Shown: piece after piece, positions 51,959-63,078 of the stretch
Numbering within the stretch: the first letter of the stretch is position 1
Layout: every line of letters begins with the position of its first letter
Made by a program: the position numbers and the translations under genes
Assembly (NCBI RefSeq): GCF_015711645.1
Contig: NZ_JABTEX010000004.1
Location: 248,001 to 312,000, forward strand
Direction: 5' to 3'
Source: Planomonospora sp. ID82291
Lineage (GTDB): Bacteria; Actinomycetota; Actinomycetes; Streptosporangiales; Streptosporangiaceae
DNA: 64,000 nt
Notes under the pieces: generated by a model
The model's database searches: none
Seen by the model: the letters and a program-made list of their open reading frames with translations, nothing else
What the model was told of the DNA's origin: nothing

Positions 51959-52456
51959 ATGGACCTGTCGGAGTACGAAGAGGAGCACGACGAGGAGCTC
52001 GGCGGCGGGTTCGGCGGGGCGCCGGGCGGAGGGACCGGCGGCGAATGGGTCCTCCGCCTGGCGGGCTCCCCCGAGCAGGTGATGCGGGCCCGCCGCCTGG
52101 TCTCCGCGACGCTGGGCCGGGACCACCCGCTGCACGACGACTGCGTGCTGCTGACCAGCGAGATCGTCACCAACGCGGTGGTGCACTCCCGATCGGGCCG
52201 GGGCGGGGCGTTCGTCCTCGGGATCTCCTGCTCGGCCCGCGGGGTGCGGGTGAGCGTCCAGGACGAGGGCTCCTCCTCGGCGCCCTGCGTCTGCCACGCC
52301 TCCGCCGAGGCGACCGGCGGCCGGGGCCTGCCGCTGCTGGAGGCGCTGGCCCACCGGTGGGGCCTGGTCCGCCGGGCCGGCTCCACCCGGGTCTGGTTCG
52401 AGCTCCAGCCGGAGCCGGCCGCGCTGCCCCGGCCGCACCTGGCCGGCGTCAGGTGA
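51959..52456 (+). CDS. RsbW-like ATP-binding protein
   Basis: 165 residues. After a Gly/Glu-rich start the GHKL fold is seen: ARRLVSATLGRDHPLHDDCV, N-box LLTSEIVTNAVVHSRSG, G1 VSVQDEGSSSAPC, G2 GGRGLPLLEALAHRWG. Such small solitary ATPases are anti-sigma or regulatory kinases of unknown partner in actinomycetes. It is convergent with the NACHT gene 108 bp away. It is the second of its type in the window and has no sigma factor next to it. Confidence 0.85.
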   Translation: MDLSEYEEEHDEELGGGFGGAPGGGTGGEWVLRLAGSPEQVMRARRLVSATLGRDHPLHDDCVLLTSEIVTNAVVHSRSGRGGAFVLGISCSARGVRVSVQDEGSSSAPCVCHASAEATGGRGLPLLEALAHRWGLVRRAGSTRVWFELQPEPAALPRPHLAGVR

Positions 52457-52564
52457 GCGCCGACCTCCGTGGGACGGTCCCGGCCACAGATGAAGACCCC
52501 GACGGGTTCTCGGCTGCGGCGCTCCGTCTCCTGCGGGGCGGACGGTTCCCTGCTTTATCGGAGA

Positions 52565-55500
52565 TCAGCTCTCCACCGCGTGTCGGCTCCCGAAACGACG
52601 CAGGACGTAGTTCGCCCAGACCGGTTCGTATGGAGCGCCCTGCAGGTCGACGGCGGCGGCCACGAGGCGGGTCAGCTCGTCCGGGTGCACTCCGGAGGCG
52701 GCGAGGAGGGAGAGGGCGCACGCGCGTACTCTCCAGTCCGGGTCCTCGGTCGCGAGCCGTACCGTCTCCTCGTCCGGTCGCGGCAAGCGGATTCTTTCGG
52801 ATATCAGTCGGACGACCCCCTCTTGCGGAAAATGAATTGATACCGCATCGGATTTGATCTGATCCTCCGGGAAATAGCGGAACGCCTGGACGTACAGCCA
52901 GGCGATTCGATATCCGGGATGGCCGGACTCAAGGAAAGGAACCAGCTCGTCAGGAGTGGTCCCGGTCTTCAGCAGTGCTCTGGCGATCACCGCAGGGTCC
53001 GGTCCGCCCAAATCGTCATTGATTCTTCGGAGAATCACCTGTTTCACCTCGTGGGCATGCCAGGGAGGGAAGTCGGCCAGGACGTCACAGCACGCCGTGT
53101 AGGTCTCCAGATCCTGGGTCCGGGTCGCCAGGCTCATCAACCATCCGTATGGATTGTCGTGCGGGGAACTATGCGGGCCGTCGTCCAGGGAGTTTACGAT
53201 CAGGGAGTTCATGGTGAGGCGGAGCGAGGCCTGAGCGGGCAGCAACCGGACTGCTTCTTCGAACAGCCGGTCCGCCGCCGCTGTGGGGGACTGCCATATC
53301 CCCCTCACCCCGGCCATTATCGCGTGTGCCAGCAGGCGGCCCGATGGATCGAGGGCGCCGTCGATCCTTTCGGCCGCGAGACCCAATTGGACCGGGTCGT
53401 TCCATGATCTGGTTATCAGGAAGACAGCGATGCGGAAATAATCCAGGTCCAGATTGCGTGATCCCGGGAACACCTTCGACGCGGCGAACCGGATCGCCAG
53501 GCAGAGGGCGTGCCGGTCACCGGCCCAGCGGTCGCAGAGGTAGGGGACGGCGATCTCCGCGATGTTCTGGCGCTCCCGGCCCACCCGTGCCGTCAGGGCG
53601 TGCAGCAGCGCGTCATCCAGCGACCAGCTCCGGACCAGTGCCCGGAGGGCGTCCGCGCGGATCCGGGTGTGCCGCTCGGAGTCGAAGAGCGCGAGCAGGG
53701 TGAATCCGACGTGTTCGTTGCCCGGCCACTCGCGCTCCAGCACGGCTATCGCCCCCCGGCTCGCCGCCTCGTCGCCGCGCAGCGACGCGAGCGCGAACGC
53801 CAGCCGGTCGCCCCGTCCGCGCAGCGCGACCTCTAGTTGGAAGGCGATCAGCCGGACGCGGAACTCGCGGTGGTGGGAGAGTTCCGCGGCGAGGCCCAGG
53901 ACCCGGGAGGAGGGCGGGACCGCGTCCCCGATCAGGAAGAGCGCGGACAGGAACCCGGTGATCGACGCGTCCCGTGTCGGGGTGCGTCCCTGCGGTGCGA
54001 GCACATGGACGAACCCGACCACTTTGTCGACCAGGCCCTGCGCCCACGGCTCGGCCCCCGCCTCGCCCAGGAGCCGGGCGGCGAAGGCGACGGCGTCCTG
54101 GTGGAATCCCGGGGTCACGGACGACGGACGCGGCGTCAGATGCTCGACGTGCTCGATCACCTTGCGGATCGGGGAGCCCTGGCCCTTGAGCATCGCGGCG
54201 AGCAGCAGCAGGACCTCGCGCCAGTCGTCCGAGGACCAGTGGGCGCCGAAGACCTCCTCGGTGAGCCAGCCGAAGTCGGACTCGCGCGCGTTGAATTCGG
54301 CGAGTACGTGGCCCGCGGCGAAGAACTCCATGAAGGTGCGGTGGACGAAGCCGAAGACGTTCTCCCCGATCTCGGCCAGCACGTAGGTGCGCTCCCGCAG
54401 GTGGTCGATGATCTCCTCGGCGATGCCGCGGGCCTCGCCGGGGGAGCGGCGGTAGGCCTCCTGTAGGTAGCCGGAGACGATCTCGATGAGGGACCCGCGG
54501 GCGATCGCGTTGAGCTCGCGGCCCGGCCGGGCCCCGTGGAGCATGGCGATGGCGACGCGCTGCAGGAGGTGCGCCTTCTGCTCGGCGGTCATGACGAAGC
54601 TCAGTAGTTCCTCGCGGCCGATCTTCTTCCGTTTGACGTCCCAGTCCTCCAGCAGCACCTCGGTGCACTTGCCGTACAACTGCCAGCGGCGCTCGGGCAG
54701 GTCGGAGTGCTTGTAGATGACGGCCATCATGGTCAGCAGGAGCGGGTTGCCGGCGAGCTCGCGCAGCCGGGCGCTCTCGGAGATGCGGTGGACCAGGCTG
54801 TGGGCGTCCCGCTCGTCGCCCTGCAGGGTGTAGAACTCGTACCACTTCGGCACGAAGGACTTGATCTCCGGCATGCCGAAGTCGAGCAGCGTGTAGTGGG
54901 TGAAACCCGCCTGGTCCAGTTCGGTGCCGTCGTAGCCCGCCAGTCGTGACGTCACGACCACGGCCGCCTGCGGGAAGGCCTCGGCGAACGCCCTCACCTC
55001 ACCGGTGATCCGCGCGCGATCGTTCGGGCCGAGCACTTCGTCCAGGCCGTCGAAGAGGACGGCGGACTCCCCATGGGCGAGCAGGTCCTTCAGCCCGGCC
55101 GCGTCGAGGTCCATCAGGTGGTCGCGCTTCAGGGTGTCGGCCATGTAGTCGAGGAGGTTCCGCGAGGGATCCAGCGCGTACTGCCGCAGCTCCACCAGGA
55201 TCGGGACCGGCGCCTCCGGATCCTCGCAGAGCCGCAGCATCCTGCTCAGCAGCAGGGTGCTCTTCCCGCTGCCGGGACCTCCGAGGACGACCTGGCGGTC
55301 CTCCCGGCCGAGCACGGCCGCGGCGGACCCGTCCGCCGCTGGCGCCAGCGGCGGTCCGCCCGCGAGGTCTCCGGAGTCGGGGTCGGTGCCGTCATCCTGG
55401 AAGAGGTCGTAGTCGGGCCGCCCGCTGCGGCAGGGCTGCGAGACGAACACGTCGTTCAACGGGATCTCGATCGCCCGGTCCTGCCGGGCGCCCATGATGA

Positions 55501-56044
55501 CCTGGAGGCGTACCAGCCGGTGCCGGTCCGTGACCGCGACGCGGTAGGCGCCCCAGTTGGCCAGATGGCCGGGGCGTGCCTCCTCCTGCTCCCGCCCCCA
55601 GCGGTGCACCGCGGCGGCCAGCTCGGCACTGAGATCGTTGGCGTCGGTGAACTCGGCCGTGAGGAAGTCCGCGCGCAGCCTCTCCCGCAGACTCTGGACC
55701 CGGGAGTGGGCGGAGAACTCGATCTGGCCCGTGTCCCAGGTGGCCCCCTCCTTCAGGACGAAGGCCAGGATCGGCTTGCCGAGCTCCTGCGCCCTGAGGA
55801 ACTCCAGCTCCGTGATGGAGCGGTCACGGCCCTCCGGGACGAAGCCGTACCGGAGGGCCACGATGCAGATGTAAAGGTCGCAGGCGGCCACGTCGGCCAG
55901 GCAGCGGTCCAGTGGCCGCACGTTCTCGGCGACGTAGTACTCCATGGCGACGTCGGTGTGGCCCATCTGCCGAAGCGTCACGCGGACGCGTTCACGGCAT
56001 TCAGCCAGGTCCTGAAACGTGGACGAGACGTATACCTTCGCCAT
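52565..56044 (-). CDS. DUF4062-NACHT-HEAT STAND protein (NLR-like, candidate antiphage bNACHT)
   Basis: 1159 residues. Residues 1-100: DUF4062, a TIR-like Rossmannoid (MAKVYVSSTFQDLAECRERV, YICIVALRYGFVP). Residues about 240-520: NACHT NTPase with Walker A GGPGSGKST (255-263), Walker B AVLFDGLDEV (328-337), sensor VVVTSR (362-367) and the GNPLLLTMMAVIYK helical segment. Residues about 540-620: winged-helix-like region (FGFVHRTFMEFFAAGHVLAE). Residues about 650-1159: HEAT-like helical repeats, the presumed ligand-sensing part. This is the effector-NTPase-sensor layout of NLRs. No partner gene is adjacent. The 3' third has lower G+C and more A/T-ending codons than its neighbours, which suggests acquisition. 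Confidence 0.9.
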   Translation of the reverse strand: MAKVYVSSTFQDLAECRERVRVTLRQMGHTDVAMEYYVAENVRPLDRCLADVAACDLYICIVALRYGFVPEGRDRSITELEFLRAQELGKPILAFVLKEGATWDTGQIEFSAHSRVQSLRERLRADFLTAEFTDANDLSAELAAAVHRWGREQEEARPGHLANWGAYRVAVTDRHRLVRLQVIMGARQDRAIEIPLNDVFVSQPCRSGRPDYDLFQDDGTDPDSGDLAGGPPLAPAADGSAAAVLGREDRQVVLGGPGSGKSTLLLSRMLRLCEDPEAPVPILVELRQYALDPSRNLLDYMADTLKRDHLMDLDAAGLKDLLAHGESAVLFDGLDEVLGPNDRARITGEVRAFAEAFPQAAVVVTSRLAGYDGTELDQAGFTHYTLLDFGMPEIKSFVPKWYEFYTLQGDERDAHSLVHRISESARLRELAGNPLLLTMMAVIYKHSDLPERRWQLYGKCTEVLLEDWDVKRKKIGREELLSFVMTAEQKAHLLQRVAIAMLHGARPGRELNAIARGSLIEIVSGYLQEAYRRSPGEARGIAEEIIDHLRERTYVLAEIGENVFGFVHRTFMEFFAAGHVLAEFNARESDFGWLTEEVFGAHWSSDDWREVLLLLAAMLKGQGSPIRKVIEHVEHLTPRPSSVTPGFHQDAVAFAARLLGEAGAEPWAQGLVDKVVGFVHVLAPQGRTPTRDASITGFLSALFLIGDAVPPSSRVLGLAAELSHHREFRVRLIAFQLEVALRGRGDRLAFALASLRGDEAASRGAIAVLEREWPGNEHVGFTLLALFDSERHTRIRADALRALVRSWSLDDALLHALTARVGRERQNIAEIAVPYLCDRWAGDRHALCLAIRFAASKVFPGSRNLDLDYFRIAVFLITRSWNDPVQLGLAAERIDGALDPSGRLLAHAIMAGVRGIWQSPTAAADRLFEEAVRLLPAQASLRLTMNSLIVNSLDDGPHSSPHDNPYGWLMSLATRTQDLETYTACCDVLADFPPWHAHEVKQVILRRINDDLGGPDPAVIARALLKTGTTPDELVPFLESGHPGYRIAWLYVQAFRYFPEDQIKSDAVSIHFPQEGVVRLISERIRLPRPDEETVRLATEDPDWRVRACALSLLAASGVHPDELTRLVAAAVDLQGAPYEPVWANYVLRRFGSRHAVES

Positions 56045-56291
56045 GAAGCCCCTCGCACCATGAAGAACACCCGTGATACGGGACGGAATCCTGATCCCCG
56101 TGCCGACCCTAGCCGCGTACCCCGCCGGAGTCTTCCGAACGTACGGCGGAAGCGCGCCCCGGAGGATGCCGGGTGATCTCGCGGCGCGACCTCGCTCGAC
56201 CTTGACACGGCGACACGGTCTTCACCGCTGCCGAAGAGGCGGTGCCCGCGCCCATGCCGGAACGGGATGCGGCGGCGGCGCCCGCGACATC

Positions 56292-57407
56292 TCAGAGGTA
56301 GAGGCCGGTGCCGGCGGCCGGGGCGGCGGCGGTCCGCTGCGCGAAGCCGTCCCGCAGGGCGAACAGCTCGGCGAGGGTGGCTCCCTCGAGGGAGACGTCC
56401 TCGGCGGTGCCGAGCCAGGCCGCCGCCTCGTCGTGCGGCAGCGCGCCCACCTCCAGCTGGGCCAGGCAGCGGCCCGGACGGACCACGGCCGGATGGAGCC
56501 GGGCCAGGTCCTCGTTGGTGGTGATGGCCACCAGCACGTCGCGGCCCTGGCCGAGGAGACCGTCGGTGAGGTTGAGCAGCCGGGACAGGCCCTGCCCGGT
56601 GGCCTCCTTGGCGCCGTTCCTGATCAGCTCGTCGCAGTCCTCCAGGACCAGCAGGCGCCACTTCTCGCCGTCCTGCGCGGAGTCGGAGCCGACCGCGACC
56701 TCCATCAGGTAGCCGGGCGAGCCGAACAGCCGCTCCGGGTCGAGCACGCAGTCCACCTGGCACCAGGAGCGCCACTCGTGGGCGAGCGTGCGCAGCAGGG
56801 TGGTCTTGCCGGTGCCCGGCGGGCCGTGCAGCAGGAGCAGACGGCCGTGCACGTCACCGGGGGTGAGGGACATCAGGCGGGAGATCGGCTCGTGCAGCGA
56901 CCGCGCGTAGTTGCCGCTCACCTCCGCCCACGGCGAGGTGGTGATCGGCTTGCCGGAGCGGCGGCTGCCGTGCTCGCCCTGCCACCAGAAGCCCATCTGG
57001 ACGTGGTCGTCCTCGGGGGCGGGCTCGGTGGCGCCCCTGACGGTCTCCTCGATCACCGAACGGGCGAGCTCCTCGCTGACCGCGGTCACGCTGACCGTCG
57101 CCGAACGGCTCTTGTAGCGGATCACCCGCAGCGTCCAGCCCTCGCCGGTCACCAGCCGCGAGTCCCGGCCGTCCTCCTCCCCGGCGGCGCGGACGAGGGT
57201 CCCGCCGGCGGGCATGAGCGGCGCGTCGGAACGCACGCGCTCCAGGGTCGCGGTGCGGGCCCACGGCTGCGTCCCGGTGGCGAACGGGGAGAGCGCGAGC
57301 GCGTCGATGACGTCCACCGCGGTGTCGCCGTCGTCGAGCCAGATGTTCATGGGCAGCTCCGCCTGCGGCTGCTCCGGGGCGAAACGGACCTCCTTCAACA
57401 CGGACAT
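56292..57407 (-). CDS. AAA-family ATPase (DUF5925 N-terminal type)
   Basis: 371 residues. The N-terminal about 150 residues are a DUF5925-like domain (ELPMNIWLDDGDTAVDVIDA ... WWQGEHGSRRSGKPI). The AAA core has Walker A LLHGPPGTGKTTLLRTL, Walker B WRLLVLEDCDELI, sensor 1 VLVAITTNEDL and Arg finger HPAVVRPGRCLAQLEV. It is probably a hexameric remodelling or regulatory ATPase; no substrate is known. The ATG at 57405-57407 begins MSVLKEVRFAPE; no strong Shine-Dalgarno is seen. It is upstream of nothing coupled, with 247 bp to the NACHT gene start on the same strand. Confidence 0.85.
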   Translation of the reverse strand: MSVLKEVRFAPEQPQAELPMNIWLDDGDTAVDVIDALALSPFATGTQPWARTATLERVRSDAPLMPAGGTLVRAAGEEDGRDSRLVTGEGWTLRVIRYKSRSATVSVTAVSEELARSVIEETVRGATEPAPEDDHVQMGFWWQGEHGSRRSGKPITTSPWAEVSGNYARSLHEPISRLMSLTPGDVHGRLLLLHGPPGTGKTTLLRTLAHEWRSWCQVDCVLDPERLFGSPGYLMEVAVGSDSAQDGEKWRLLVLEDCDELIRNGAKEATGQGLSRLLNLTDGLLGQGRDVLVAITTNEDLARLHPAVVRPGRCLAQLEVGALPHDEAAAWLGTAEDVSLEGATLAELFALRDGFAQRTAAAPAAGTGLYL

Positions 57408-57511
57408 GCCGGTAATGATCCCGTCTGCGGCCGCGCAGGTCGACGGGTTTTCCGGTTTCCGCCGGCCGCGTACGGGGCCCCCTACCGTCCCCGGGTACGG
57501 CCGTGTGCCGC

Positions 57512-57595
57512 CGCGTACGGCCCGCCCCGCGCACCGGCCCGCCTCGCGCACCGGCTCGCCTCGCGCACCGGCTCGCCTCGCGTACGGCCCGCCCC
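57512..57595. repeat. Five 16-17-bp tandem repeats between the AAA ATPase and kinase genes
   Basis: Units of the form CGCG(C/T)AC(C)GGC(C/T)CGCC(T/C) at 57512-57527, 57528-57544, 57545-57561, 57562-57578 and 57579-57594; the third and fourth are identical. The array lies in a 251-bp gap of extreme G+C. No spacers are present, so it is not a CRISPR. Translated in either direction it would give low-complexity peptides. Confidence 0.85.
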
Positions 57596-57658
57596 GCGCC
57601 GGGCCGTACGGCTTCGCGTGCGGGCCCCGCGCGGACCGCCGCCCGCGCGGACCTCCGT

Positions 57659-59182
57659 TCAGGAGACTTTGGTGAGGTCGCCGGTCTGGGTGACGATGCC
57701 GAGACCGGGGACGTCCTTCCAGGTGTAGGTGAGCGACCGGCCCTTCCGGGTGAGCCAGACGGTCCCGGCGACGCAGCCGGTGCCCTGGCCCAGTTCGAAC
57801 GTGAGCGTGTCCTCCTCGGCGGTCTTCAGCGTGATCCGGCCCTTGCAGTCGTGCTCCGGCTCGGCCCATGCCGCGTCGTCGTCGCCGGCCGTCAGCTCGA
57901 CCTCGATCCTCGTCCCGCCCGGGGAGAGCGGGTTGGTCGAGGTGATGCCGTCACCGGCCCACCTCCCGGCGAAGGAGGCAGGGATCACGGGGCCGGAGGG
58001 CCGCGGGTCGTCCGTGCGCCCGGTCCCGGCCGGACCCGGGCTCTTCCCCGGCGGTCCGGAGGCGGCGGACCCGGACGGGGAGGAGCCGGTGGAGACCGGC
58101 GTGGGCGGGGCGCTCCGGCCGGCGTCGCCGGGACGGCCGCCGAGGACGAGCCAGGCGGCGACCCCGGTGGCGACCAGTACGGAGGCGGCGACCAGGGCCG
58201 AGCCGGCCGTGCGCCCCCGGGAGGCCCGCTTCGCCAGAGCGGTGCGGGCGGACCGGCCGGGATCGGTCCGCCCGGGGGAGCCGAGAGGGCCGGGAGGGCC
58301 GGGAGGGCCGGAGGCGTCCGGAGCGCCGGCGGGGGAGGCCAGCTCGCTGCCGAGCCGGGCCAGGTCGCCGGTGGAGGCCCCGGATGCCGCGCCCGGGTCC
58401 ACCAGGCTGACCATGAGGGCGCGGGCGGTCGGCCGACCGGCGGGATCCTTGTCCAGGCAGGAGGCGATCAGCGCGCCGTACCGGGCGGGCAGGGCCGACA
58501 GGTCGGGATGGAGGCTCAGGATCCGGTGCAGTACGGCGGGCACCGTGTCGGCCCCGAACGGGGACGTCCCGGTCGCCGCGTAGACCATGGTCGCGGCCCA
58601 GGCGAACACGTCGGAGGCGGGCGAGGCGGGGGACCCGGCGATCTGCTCGGGGGACAGGTAGGCGGGGGTGCCGATCAGGCCGGAGGTGTGCGTGGCGGCC
58701 CCGTCCTCGCGGGCGATGCCGAAGTCGACCACCCGGGGGCCGTCCGGGCCGAGCAGCACGTTGGCGGGCTTGAAGTCGCGGTGCACCACCCCCGCGGCGT
58801 GGACCGCGGCCAGGGCCGTGGCGGTACCGACCACCAGGCGCTCCAGCTCGCCGCCGCGCAGCGGCCCGCTCCGCCGCACCCGCTGCTCCAGGGAGGGGCC
58901 GTCCACGAACTCGCTCACCACGTACGGCCGGGGCCCGTCCACGGAGGCGTCCAGCACCCGCGCGGTGCAGAAGGGGGCGACGCTCTCCAGCGCCGACAGC
59001 TCCCGCGTCAGCCGGGCCCGCGACGCGGCGTCCCCGCGGAACAGCAGCTTGACCGCGACGGGCCCGCCGCCGGGCGTGTGCGCCAGGTAGACGACGCCCT
59101 GCCCGCCCTCGCCGAGCCGCCCGGCCAGCCGGTACGGGCCGAGGCGGACCGGGTCGTCGGGGGTGAGGGGGGTTGCGGCCAT
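57659..59182 (-). CDS. Transmembrane Ser/Thr protein kinase (PASTA-less)
   Basis: 507 residues. Kinase domain about 10-265: LGPYRLAGRLGEGGQGVVYL, Lys in VAVKLLFRGD, catalytic loop VVHRDFKPANVLL, DFG in RVVDFGIARE, and GTPAYLSPEQI. A Gly/Pro/Ser juxtamembrane linker precedes a transmembrane segment (SALVAASVLVATGVAAWLVL, about 330-350) and an extracellular part: a Pro/Ser spacer and a small beta domain (FAGRWAGDGITSTNPLSPGG ... LTFELGQGTGCVAGTVWL) with two Cys that may form a disulfide. The extracellular domain is the presumed sensor. Divergent from katE. Confidence 0.93.
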   Translation of the reverse strand: MAATPLTPDDPVRLGPYRLAGRLGEGGQGVVYLAHTPGGGPVAVKLLFRGDAASRARLTRELSALESVAPFCTARVLDASVDGPRPYVVSEFVDGPSLEQRVRRSGPLRGGELERLVVGTATALAAVHAAGVVHRDFKPANVLLGPDGPRVVDFGIAREDGAATHTSGLIGTPAYLSPEQIAGSPASPASDVFAWAATMVYAATGTSPFGADTVPAVLHRILSLHPDLSALPARYGALIASCLDKDPAGRPTARALMVSLVDPGAASGASTGDLARLGSELASPAGAPDASGPPGPPGPLGSPGRTDPGRSARTALAKRASRGRTAGSALVAASVLVATGVAAWLVLGGRPGDAGRSAPPTPVSTGSSPSGSAASGPPGKSPGPAGTGRTDDPRPSGPVIPASFAGRWAGDGITSTNPLSPGGTRIEVELTAGDDDAAWAEPEHDCKGRITLKTAEEDTLTFELGQGTGCVAGTVWLTRKGRSLTYTWKDVPGLGIVTQTGDLTKVS

Positions 59183-59553
59183 GCGGGCAAGGTAGCCCAT
59201 ACCGGTCCGGTACGGGAGTGGTCCGCAGGCGGAGGCGGCCGGGAGGACCGACCGCCTCCGCCCCTCTCCCGGCGGAGCGGTCGCAGCCGGGTGGGCGGCC
59301 GTCCGCCCGGCGTCCCCCGGCGTCCTCCGGAGCCGTGCCGCCGTGCCGCTGTGCCGCCTCCGCGATCAACCGGGGCCCACCGGTGGCGTCACGCGGTGCC
59401 CGGTCACCATGGGCGTACGTCTGACCTGGGTGTCTGTCGGCGTCCGGTACGGGCGCAGGGCCGCCGCCCGTCGGGACCGGCGGAGGTTTCACCTCCCTAC
59501 CCACGGGTACGGCGCGCGGGTCCGCTCGTACGCTCGATGGAGGAATCCGCCGA
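59183..59553. other. Divergent promoter region between the kinase gene and katE
   Basis: 371 bases with no convincing gene; open frames are extensions of the neighbours. It contains a SigB-type promoter for katE (59486-59510). The rest is G+C-rich with no clear operator. Confidence 0.6.
59486..59510 (+). promoter_or_regulatory. SigB-class promoter of katE
   Basis: GTTT (59486-59489), 15-nt spacer, GGGTAC (59505-59510). This matches the GNNT-N14-16-GGGTAY consensus known for streptomycete SigB and resembles mycobacterial SigF sites (GTTT...GGGTA). The ATG is 44 bp downstream, so a 5' leader of about 35-38 nt is expected. The sigma factor at 14947 belongs to the right class. Confidence 0.7.
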
Positions 59554-61827
<2,274 letters not shown>

Positions 61828-61871
61828 CCCCCCACCTCCACCCTCCGCCCGTCGCCTCCGGTTCTCCGCCC

Positions 61872-61894
61872 GCCGCCCCCGGGGGCCGGGCGGC
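61872..61894. terminator. G+C-rich hairpin after katE
   Basis: GCCGCCC (61872-61878) pairs with GGGCGGC (61888-61894) around a 9-nt loop that can itself pair CC/GG. It is 45 bp after the katE stop. No T-run; short stem, so only a tentative terminator. Confidence 0.4.
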
Positions 61895-62069
61895 GGCCGG
61901 GCCGAGAGGGCGTTTAGGCGTGCTCCTCGCGGAAAGGGAGTCGGGGCCCCATCCGGAGGCGTGCCGGGTCGGTGTCCGATCAGGGCCGATTCGTGAACCG
62001 CCCCATATCGCGCCGCACGACCCGTTACGCTCCGGTCATTCCCCCGACAACCGATCCCCTGGAGATTCC

Positions 62070-62837
62070 GTGGCCATCGACCTCGTCACCCGGCGCGAAT
62101 GGGGTGCTCGTCAGCCGCGCGGTTCGTACACGCAGATCAGCTCCACCAGGGGCGTCAAGGTCCACTACACGGGCGGCCGGGTCGATCCCGGGATCGTCAA
62201 CGACCACACCCGGTGCGTGGCCCTGGTGAAATCCATCCAGAACAGCCACATGGATGGAAACGGCTGGATGGACATCGGCTATTCGCTGGTGGTCTGTCCG
62301 CATCGGAAGGTGTTCGAAGGGCGGGGGCCCAAGCGCCTGCCCGCGGCGAACGGCTCCGGGCTGAACAACGCCCACTACGCCGTGCTCGGCCTGGTCGGCT
62401 CCTCCGGCCTGGTCCAGCCCACCGACAACATCCTGCACGGCATCCTCGACGCCGTCGAGTACCTCCGGGAGCGCGGCGGCGCGGGCCGGGAGATCAAGGG
62501 CCACCGTGACGGCTACGCGACCTCCTGCCCCGGCGAGCCGCTCTACGCCTGGGTGCGGCGCGGCGCCCCCCGGCCCGGCGGCGCCCCCGACCCGCCCGAG
62601 CCGCACCCCTCGTTCCCCGGCCGGACGCTCAGGTACCCGCCGGTCATGGCCGGCGAGGACGTCCGCGCCTGGCAGCAGCAGATGCGCAAGCGCGGCTGGG
62701 CCGTCGAGGTCGACGGCCTGTACGGCGCGCGGTCCCGGGACGCGTGCCGGGCCTTCCAGGAGGAGAAGGGCCTGGCCGTCACCGGCGCGGTCGACCGCCT
62801 CACCTGGAACGCGACCTGGCAGGAACCGATCACCTGA
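62070..62837 (+). CDS. N-acetylmuramoyl-L-alanine amidase / PGRP with peptidoglycan-binding domain
   Basis: 255 residues, GTG start with GGAG 5-8 nt upstream. PGRP/amidase_2 domain (about 1-165): LVTRREWGARQPRGSY, zinc ligands H32 (VKVHYTGG), H145 and C153 (GHRDGYATSCPGEPLYAWV), catalytic Tyr71 (DIGYSLVV). A PG_binding_1 domain follows (about 193-250: VRAWQQQMRKRGWAVEVDGL, YGARSRDACRAFQEEKGLAV). It cleaves the amide between MurNAc and the stem peptide. No signal peptide is present in this or in longer starts, unlike most wall amidases, so export or lysis-linked release is unexplained; close relatives in streptomycetes share this start. Confidence 0.9.
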   Translation: MAIDLVTRREWGARQPRGSYTQISSTRGVKVHYTGGRVDPGIVNDHTRCVALVKSIQNSHMDGNGWMDIGYSLVVCPHRKVFEGRGPKRLPAANGSGLNNAHYAVLGLVGSSGLVQPTDNILHGILDAVEYLRERGGAGREIKGHRDGYATSCPGEPLYAWVRRGAPRPGGAPDPPEPHPSFPGRTLRYPPVMAGEDVRAWQQQMRKRGWAVEVDGLYGARSRDACRAFQEEKGLAVTGAVDRLTWNATWQEPIT

Positions 62838-63078
62838 TCGCCTGATCACTTGATCGCCGCCCGGACCGCCCGGACCGCCCGGTCGCGGGTCGCTCCGCCG
62901 CCCGGGCCGGGGCGGCGGGTGGTCCCGCATCGGCCGGCGCGCCCGGCACGACCGGGCCTCCCCACTGCGGGAGCACGCCCCGGCGACTGCTCCGGCGGCT
63001 GCCTGCGGCCGCCGCGCGGACGCGCCCGGTGGGACCCTGAGAGGGCATGGAGGCAAGCGACGGCTTACTATCCCCTGC

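Noticed and set aside
52565-56044. DUF4062-NACHT gene considered as part of the TIR/RyR system
   Set aside because: Six kilobases of ordinary genes lie between them, and no shared motif with the TIR or NTPase proteins was seen.
57512-57595. 17-bp repeats considered as CRISPR
   Set aside because: Units are contiguous with no unique spacers, and no cas gene is present in the window.
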